Assembly: GCA_041180805.1 (NCBI GenBank)
Contig: JBEGQX010000184.1
Span: forward strand, 1 to 9,149
Reading direction: 5' to 3'
Length of the DNA stretch: 9,149 nt
Source: JBEGQX01 sp041180805
GTDB lineage: Bacteria; Planctomycetota; Planctomycetia; Gemmatales; Gemmataceae
The notes under the pieces are model-generated. The model saw nothing but the letters and a program-made list of their open reading frames with translations, searched no databases and was not told the DNA's origin. Positions 6,606 through 9,149 of this stretch are shown here, one piece after another (the stretch's first letter is position 1; every line of letters begins with the position of its first letter). The translations under genes were made by a program, and so were the position numbers.

Positions 6606-7130
6606 ATGAAGAAGTTCTTGTTGTCCCTGGCGGCAACGCTTGGGATGGGAGTATTTGTGATGGCAGCCGACAAGGCCGAAGAAGGCAAACCAGCGCCCAA
6701 GGTCGTTCTGGATGCCGCGGGTAAGGGCAAAAAAGCCCAGGTGAACCTCGATGATTTCAAGGGAAAGAAGAATGTGGTTTTGTTCTTCTACCCCAAGGCA
6801 ATGACGGGTGGTTGAACGAAGGAATCGTGCGGATTCAGCGGTCTTGCTGAAAAATTCTCCGCACTCGATACCGTTGTCTTCGGTATCAGCACCGATACAT
6901 TCGATCTTCAGCAGAAGTTCGTGGAAAAGGAAAAGCTGGAGATCCCTCTTCTTGCGGACCCAGAAAAGAAAGTAACGGAATCTTTCGGCGCCCTAGGCAA
7001 AAGTGGCATGGCTTCCCGTTACACCTATGTGATTGACAAGCAGGGTGTGGTCAGGAAAATCTACACCACCGTGAAGCCCGATGCCCACCCGCAGGAGGTT
7101 CTGGAATACATCCAGAAAAATCTCAAGTAA
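6606..7130 (+). CDS. Selenocysteine-containing exported peroxiredoxin (BCP/PrxQ type), TGA recoded at codon 70
   Basis: Reading the in-frame TGA at 6813-6815 as selenocysteine gives an intact 174-residue peroxiredoxin, a thiol or selenol peroxidase that reduces hydrogen peroxide and organic hydroperoxides. Residues 1-20 form a Sec-type signal peptide (MKKF, hydrophobic core, VMA before ADKAEE), so the enzyme should act outside the cytoplasm. The domain runs from APKVVL to the C-terminus. FFYPKAMTGG-U70-TKESCGF is the AhpC/TSA active site: Pro63, Thr67 and Sec70 fill PxxxTxxC. Cys75 is the +5 resolving residue of atypical 2-Cys BCP/PrxQ enzymes (E. coli BCP has PKAMTPGCTVQACG). Arg138 in SRYTYVID fits the conserved active-site Arg. 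Coding quality and family similarity continue without break after the TGA, through ISTDTFD, PLLADPE and YVIDKQG, to a TAA. A bacterial-SECIS-like hairpin follows the TGA. A nonsense mutation or sequencing error at this codon is the alternative, but it would have to hit the catalytic Cys by chance. Confidence 0.9.
6813..6815 (+). other. UGA selenocysteine codon at the peroxidatic position
   Basis: This TGA replaces the catalytic cysteine codon (TGT/TGC) of the PxxxTxxC motif, the usual place for Cys-to-Sec exchange in redox selenoproteins. TGA ends DUF1501 (3449-3451) and nnrE (6519-6521) in the same window, so it is not globally reassigned. Confidence 0.88.
6829..6862 (+). promoter_or_regulatory. 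Bacterial SECIS element (SelB-binding mRNA hairpin)
   Basis: GCGGA (6829-6833) pairs with TCCGC (6858-6862) and TTCAGC (6834-6839) pairs with GCTGAA (6846-6851). This gives 11 base pairs, one 6-nt 3'-side bulge (6852-6857) and an apical loop GGUCUU (6840-6845). The loop starts 24 nt after the UGA, within the range usual for bacterial SECIS elements, and begins with G. The GGUCU core is the same as in the E. coli fdhF SECIS loop as I recall it. The element lies inside the coding region, as in other bacterial selenoprotein genes, where SelB would deliver Sec-tRNA. Confidence 0.8.
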
Positions 7131-7153
7131 CAGATGGGTTGGCAATAAAAACG

Positions 7154-7183
7154 AACAAGGCACTGGACTTCCAGTGCCTTGTT
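7154..7183 (-). terminator. Intrinsic terminator of the porin gene, possibly bidirectional
   Basis: AACAAGGCACTGG (7154-7166) and its perfect complement (7171-7183) form a 13-bp stem with a 4-nt loop. On the minus strand it is followed by CGTTTTTATT, a good T-tract, so it terminates the porin transcript. On the plus strand it lies 23 nt after the peroxiredoxin stop but is followed only by GCGTTGG, so it may act there less efficiently or mainly protect the mRNA 3' end. Confidence 0.85.
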
Positions 7184-7210
7184 GCGTTGGAGGGGGAGAG
7201 ATAAAACCTT

Positions 7211-8548
7211 TTAGTACCTCAACACGAAGTCGATCGCGAAGGTAAACAGGCCGTTGGAAGGATTTCCATCGTTGTTATAAGCCTTCGAGACAGAGTTGTT
7301 GTCGTACCTAAATTCAGGTCTTACCCACAGTTGATCGTCCCACATTTTGTAGGTGATGCCTTGGGTAAGAGTGGTATACAGGCCTTCATAACCAGTCCTT
7401 ACACCCTTTGTATCCGTGAAGAATTCAACACGGCTTGTGGTGGACAATCTTTCATTAAAGGTATAAGTAAGGTAGTTCATAAAGCCGTACCAGTTAGCCC
7501 AACCCTGATAAGCCCTGGGGGTTACGCCATCCCTTTCGTAGAAAGGTGTTCCACCATTGGTATCCCAGTTGTTGATAAAGGAGTACATGCTGTCGGACGT
7601 ATAGTACCACTTGTCACTGATCTTCCAGTTGAAGAGAATTTCAAACACATCATAGTTGTTGGCGGTTTGAATTCTGGAGTTGAAGCTGGGATCAGTCAGG
7701 TTGGTGTTGAATGCGATGTTGGCGTCGCCATCCTCGGATTCCCACTTGATACCGCCAAGGTAAGCAACCTTGCTGGCAGGGCCAAAGAACACATCGTTAC
7801 CCGCAGTGATTGCGTTGCTCCATGTCCATCTCTCACCAAGCTTGGTTTGAGTCAAAGCACCGGTATGGGTAAAGGGATTATTCATGAAGGTTAACGCGCG
7901 GCTAACCAGTTTGTTCTGGGTTGTATCAATGCTTTCGTTGCAGATGATGGTGTAGAAACGACCAACCTTGGAGTCCATTCCACCTGCAATGTTGGGGTTG
8001 TAGTTTTCAACATAGAACTGTGGCAAATCCACGCCATAGTTGTTGGGCAGCCCATTGTTCATGCGAAGCTGGCTGTCCATCAAGTTGTTCTGCAGCGTAA
8101 AGCGATAGTCAGAACCTGGCAGAATACCTTCAATATGGAAGCCCCAGTTGGATTCCTTGGACTTCATGTCGACTGCTTTTTCGATCATCAACATGTTTTG
8201 TTCCAGAAGGAACTGGTTGGCCTGATAGTTCATCGCCATGGGAAGGTTAACCCCATTGGCTGTGGAGGCAGTGTAGTTACCTTGCATGTAACCTTTCATC
8301 ACAATGCCTTTGTCATCCAGCAAAAGACCGGTTGGAGTACCTTCCAGAAGTCTCATCAAAAAATACTTCTTTGCTGGTTCTTCTTCTTTTTCTTCCTCTT
8401 TCTTTTCCCCTTCTGCTGGTGCAGCGGCATCCTTCGGAGCTTGAACCAAGGAAATGGGAGCCATTGATGGAATTGGCTTCACTAGATTTTTATCCACAGG
8501 TGTTTGAGCTGTGGCTAGCAAACCACCTAAAAACAGAGATTCGAACAT
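7211..8548 (-). CDS. BBP2/OmpL-like outer-membrane beta-barrel porin
   Basis: This 445-residue protein matches the putative beta-barrel porin-2 (BBP2, OmpL-like) family that is common in Planctomycetota and should form an outer-membrane channel. Residues 1-15 are a short hydrophobic leader without any Lys or Arg, unusual for a signal peptide. Residues about 39-62 are a low-complexity Ala/Pro/Glu/Lys linker. From about residue 80 (GIVMKGYMQGNYTAST) onward, amphipathic, aromatic- and Asn-rich strands alternate, for example KVGRFYTII, WYYTSDSMYSFINNW, NYLTYTFNERLSTTSRVEFF and LWVRPEFRYD. The last residue is Tyr in FAIDFVLRY, as expected for BAM-targeted barrels. The start is secure: an in-frame TAG lies just 6 nt upstream of the ATG and a strong Shine-Dalgarno precedes it. 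The transported substrate is unknown. The gene is convergent with the peroxiredoxin gene. Confidence 0.88.
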   Translation of the reverse strand: MFESLFLGGLLATAQTPVDKNLVKPIPSMAPISLVQAPKDAAAPAEGEKKEEEKEEEPAKKYFLMRLLEGTPTGLLLDDKGIVMKGYMQGNYTASTANGVNLPMAMNYQANQFLLEQNMLMIEKAVDMKSKESNWGFHIEGILPGSDYRFTLQNNLMDSQLRMNNGLPNNYGVDLPQFYVENYNPNIAGGMDSKVGRFYTIICNESIDTTQNKLVSRALTFMNNPFTHTGALTQTKLGERWTWSNAITAGNDVFFGPASKVAYLGGIKWESEDGDANIAFNTNLTDPSFNSRIQTANNYDVFEILFNWKISDKWYYTSDSMYSFINNWDTNGGTPFYERDGVTPRAYQGWANWYGFMNYLTYTFNERLSTTSRVEFFTDTKGVRTGYEGLYTTLTQGITYKMWDDQLWVRPEFRYDNNSVSKAYNNDGNPSNGLFTFAIDFVLRY

Positions 8549-8554
8549 TTTCTA

Positions 8555-8562
8555 TCACCCCT
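8555..8562 (-). promoter_or_regulatory. Ribosome-binding site of the porin gene
   Basis: The minus strand reads AGGGGTGA (8562-8555) 6 nt before the ATG at 8548. It confirms the start even though the encoded leader lacks basic residues. Confidence 0.65.
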
Positions 8563-8813
8563 AAAATGTAACTGCGGCATCCTTGCCGCTTGCTAGCGAT
8601 CCAAAAACTGGAGAGGGGAATTGGCCTCGTGAGAGGAAGCACTTCCTTGTGCTCATCCGCTACGATCATATCGACCTATTTTTAAGGATCTATTCACCGA
8701 ATACGGGTAACCATACCAAGGGTTTTTCCAAGCTATTCGCTTACAACCCGCAACCTTTTGCGAATTTGTACAACTTAACAGCAGCTTGTTAAAAGGGGAG
8801 GGCTGGGAAAGCA
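8563..8813 (-). other. Non-coding upstream region of the porin gene
   Basis: This stretch has no convincing gene. It carries the leader hairpin at 8574-8589, an 8-bp palindrome TTGTACAA at 8766-8773, and an inverted repeat TTAACA-N6-TGTTAA at 8775-8792, which resembles a regulator binding site. On the minus strand TATGAT (8670-8665) could be a -10 box, but no good -35 accompanies it, so the porin promoter is not placed. No tRNA or rRNA pattern was seen. Confidence 0.4.
8574..8589 (-). repeat. Hairpin in the porin 5' leader
   Basis: GCGGCA (8574-8579) and TGCCGC (8584-8589) form a 6-bp GC-rich stem; the minus-strand loop is AGGA. It ends 11 nt upstream of the porin Shine-Dalgarno, so it could affect mRNA stability or translation. 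No function is established. Confidence 0.35.
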
Positions 8814-8843
8814 AAGAGCCCCCGGGTTTTCCCAGGGGCTCTT
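8814..8843 (-). terminator. Hairpin terminator after the right-edge gene
   Basis: AAGAGCCCC (8814-8822) pairs with GGGGCTCTT (8835-8843) and GGG (8824-8826) with CCC (8831-8833). One C-A mismatch separates them, and the loop is TTTT. It lies 17 nt downstream of the minus-strand stop at 8861. The minus-strand tail TGCTTTCCC is only moderately T-rich, whereas the plus side has AAAATTTTT, so it could terminate in both directions. Confidence 0.65.
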
Positions 8844-8860
8844 AAAATTTTTCGAAAAGG

Positions 8861-9149
8861 TTATCGGCTTACCAGTTGAATGGTTTGCGCACCGGCAGGT
8901 TTAACTTCAATTTGCTTTTGGAAAACCGCGCGGCCCTGGGCATCTGCCAGGTATACCAGCCAGTTGCCAGCTTGAAGGTTGGTACCAAAACGACCTTGGG
9001 CATCGGTGGATACCGAGGTTTTCATACCACTGATGGATTCATGAACCAGAATAAGCTTTGCGCCATTTGCAGGTTTCATGTTCGCATGTACCACAACACC
9101 TTCGACATTGTTCGAAGAGCCGATGGAAACAATTCTGTCCAACTTAACC
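8861..9149 (-). CDS. C-terminal part of a carboxypeptidase-regulatory-like (beta-sandwich) domain protein, 5' end beyond window
   Basis: The frame is open to the right edge, so only the last 95 or so codons are present. The TTG at 9142 is probably an internal Leu rather than a start. The visible part reads as one CarboxypepD_reg/CNA-B-like beta-sandwich: VEGVVVHANMKPANGAKLIL, then VSTDAQGRFGTNLQAGNWLVYL, then a final strand ending TIQLVSR. The pattern G-x-V...GA...(S/T)TDxxGxF...L-x-G-x-W/Y is typical of these domains. They occur in exported and surface proteins, often as stalks or in polysaccharide-related and TonB-linked proteins. The whole protein cannot be named from this fragment. It is followed by a hairpin terminator and lies upstream of the porin gene on the same strand, but the terminator and a 300-bp gap make cotranscription unlikely. 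Confidence 0.75.
   Translation of the reverse strand, partial: VKLDRIVSIGSSNNVEGVVVHANMKPANGAKLILVHESISGMKTSVSTDAQGRFGTNLQAGNWLVYLADAQGRAVFQKQIEVKPAGAQTIQLVSR

Noticed and set aside
6606..6815. A 69-residue protein ending at the TGA, i.e. a truncated peroxiredoxin or pseudogene
   Set aside because: The frame, codon quality and family motifs continue past the TGA to a normal TAA, the TGA falls exactly on the catalytic Cys, and a SECIS-like hairpin follows.
6813..6815. Genome-wide reassignment of TGA to an amino acid
   Set aside because: DUF1501 (3449-3451) and nnrE (6519-6521) end naturally at TGA in the same window, and Trp codons in all genes are TGG.
6921..7130. Separate small gene starting at GTG 6921
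   Set aside because: It is in frame with the peroxiredoxin, encodes its C-terminal half and has no ribosome-binding site; it is an artefact of the TGA.
7331..7894. Plus-strand open frame of 187 codons
   Set aside because: It is antisense to the porin gene and lacks initiation signals; the minus-strand reading gives a full barrel ending in an aromatic residue.
8379..8410. TTC/TTT-rich pyrimidine tract as a microsatellite or regulatory repeat
   Set aside because: It is the complement of Glu/Lys codons in the porin linker and is not a regular repeat unit.
8583..8792. Plus-strand open frame of 69 codons in the porin upstream region
   Set aside because: It has no ribosome-binding site or family resemblance, and the region looks regulatory with hairpins and palindromes.

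Overview
The window looks like a piece of a Planctomycetota chromosome of moderate GC. The main clues are a Tat-exported DUF1501 protein, a BBP2/OmpL-like beta-barrel porin, a DUF2617-like protein, and a carboxypeptidase-regulatory-like (CarboxypepD_reg/CNA-B type) surface domain, together with weak or variable Shine-Dalgarno use. This assignment is inferred from gene content; there is no rRNA or other phylogenetic marker here. No mobile element, CRISPR array, tRNA or rRNA was seen.

Layout. Bases 1-766 (minus) hold the N-terminal 255 codons of a diadenylate cyclase (c-di-AMP synthase) with an extra N-terminal domain resembling that of archaeal DacZ; the gene runs off the left edge. Bases 884-1930 (minus) hold an exported transglutaminase-like cysteine-protease-fold protein. 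It is divergent from a DUF1501 protein (2048-3451, plus), and candidate promoters for both lie in the shared gap. A DUF2617-like gene (3541-4083, plus) follows behind a near-consensus sigma70-type promoter. Bases 4212-6521 (plus) form a tight three-gene unit: KDPG/KHG aldolase (eda), a PfkB-family 2-keto-3-deoxygluconate kinase (kdgK) and a stand-alone NAD(P)H-hydrate epimerase (nnrE). The first two are the lower Entner-Doudoroff/uronate steps (KDG to KDPG to pyruvate plus glyceraldehyde-3-phosphate); the third repairs damaged NAD(P)H.

The most striking locus is 6606-7130 (plus). An in-frame TGA at 6813-6815 would make an ordinary annotation report a 69-codon stub. The frame continues to a TAA at 7128-7130 and gives a complete 174-residue BCP/PrxQ-type peroxiredoxin with a Sec-type signal peptide. 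The TGA falls exactly on the peroxidatic cysteine of the universal PxxxTxxC motif, with a candidate resolving cysteine five residues later. An 11-bp stem-loop whose apical loop reads GGUCUU begins 13 nt after the TGA, and the loop starts 24 nt after it, as expected of a bacterial SECIS element. I read this gene as an exported selenocysteine peroxiredoxin. TGA is an ordinary stop for two other genes here, so a global code change is not the explanation. An inverted repeat overlaps the candidate promoter of this gene.

The right end (minus strand) carries a BBP2-type porin (7211-8548). It ends at a strong intrinsic terminator between it and the peroxiredoxin gene. Upstream are a roughly 300-bp intergenic stretch with hairpins and palindromes, a second terminator, and the C-terminal part of a protein with a carboxypeptidase-regulatory-like beta-sandwich domain that runs off the right edge.
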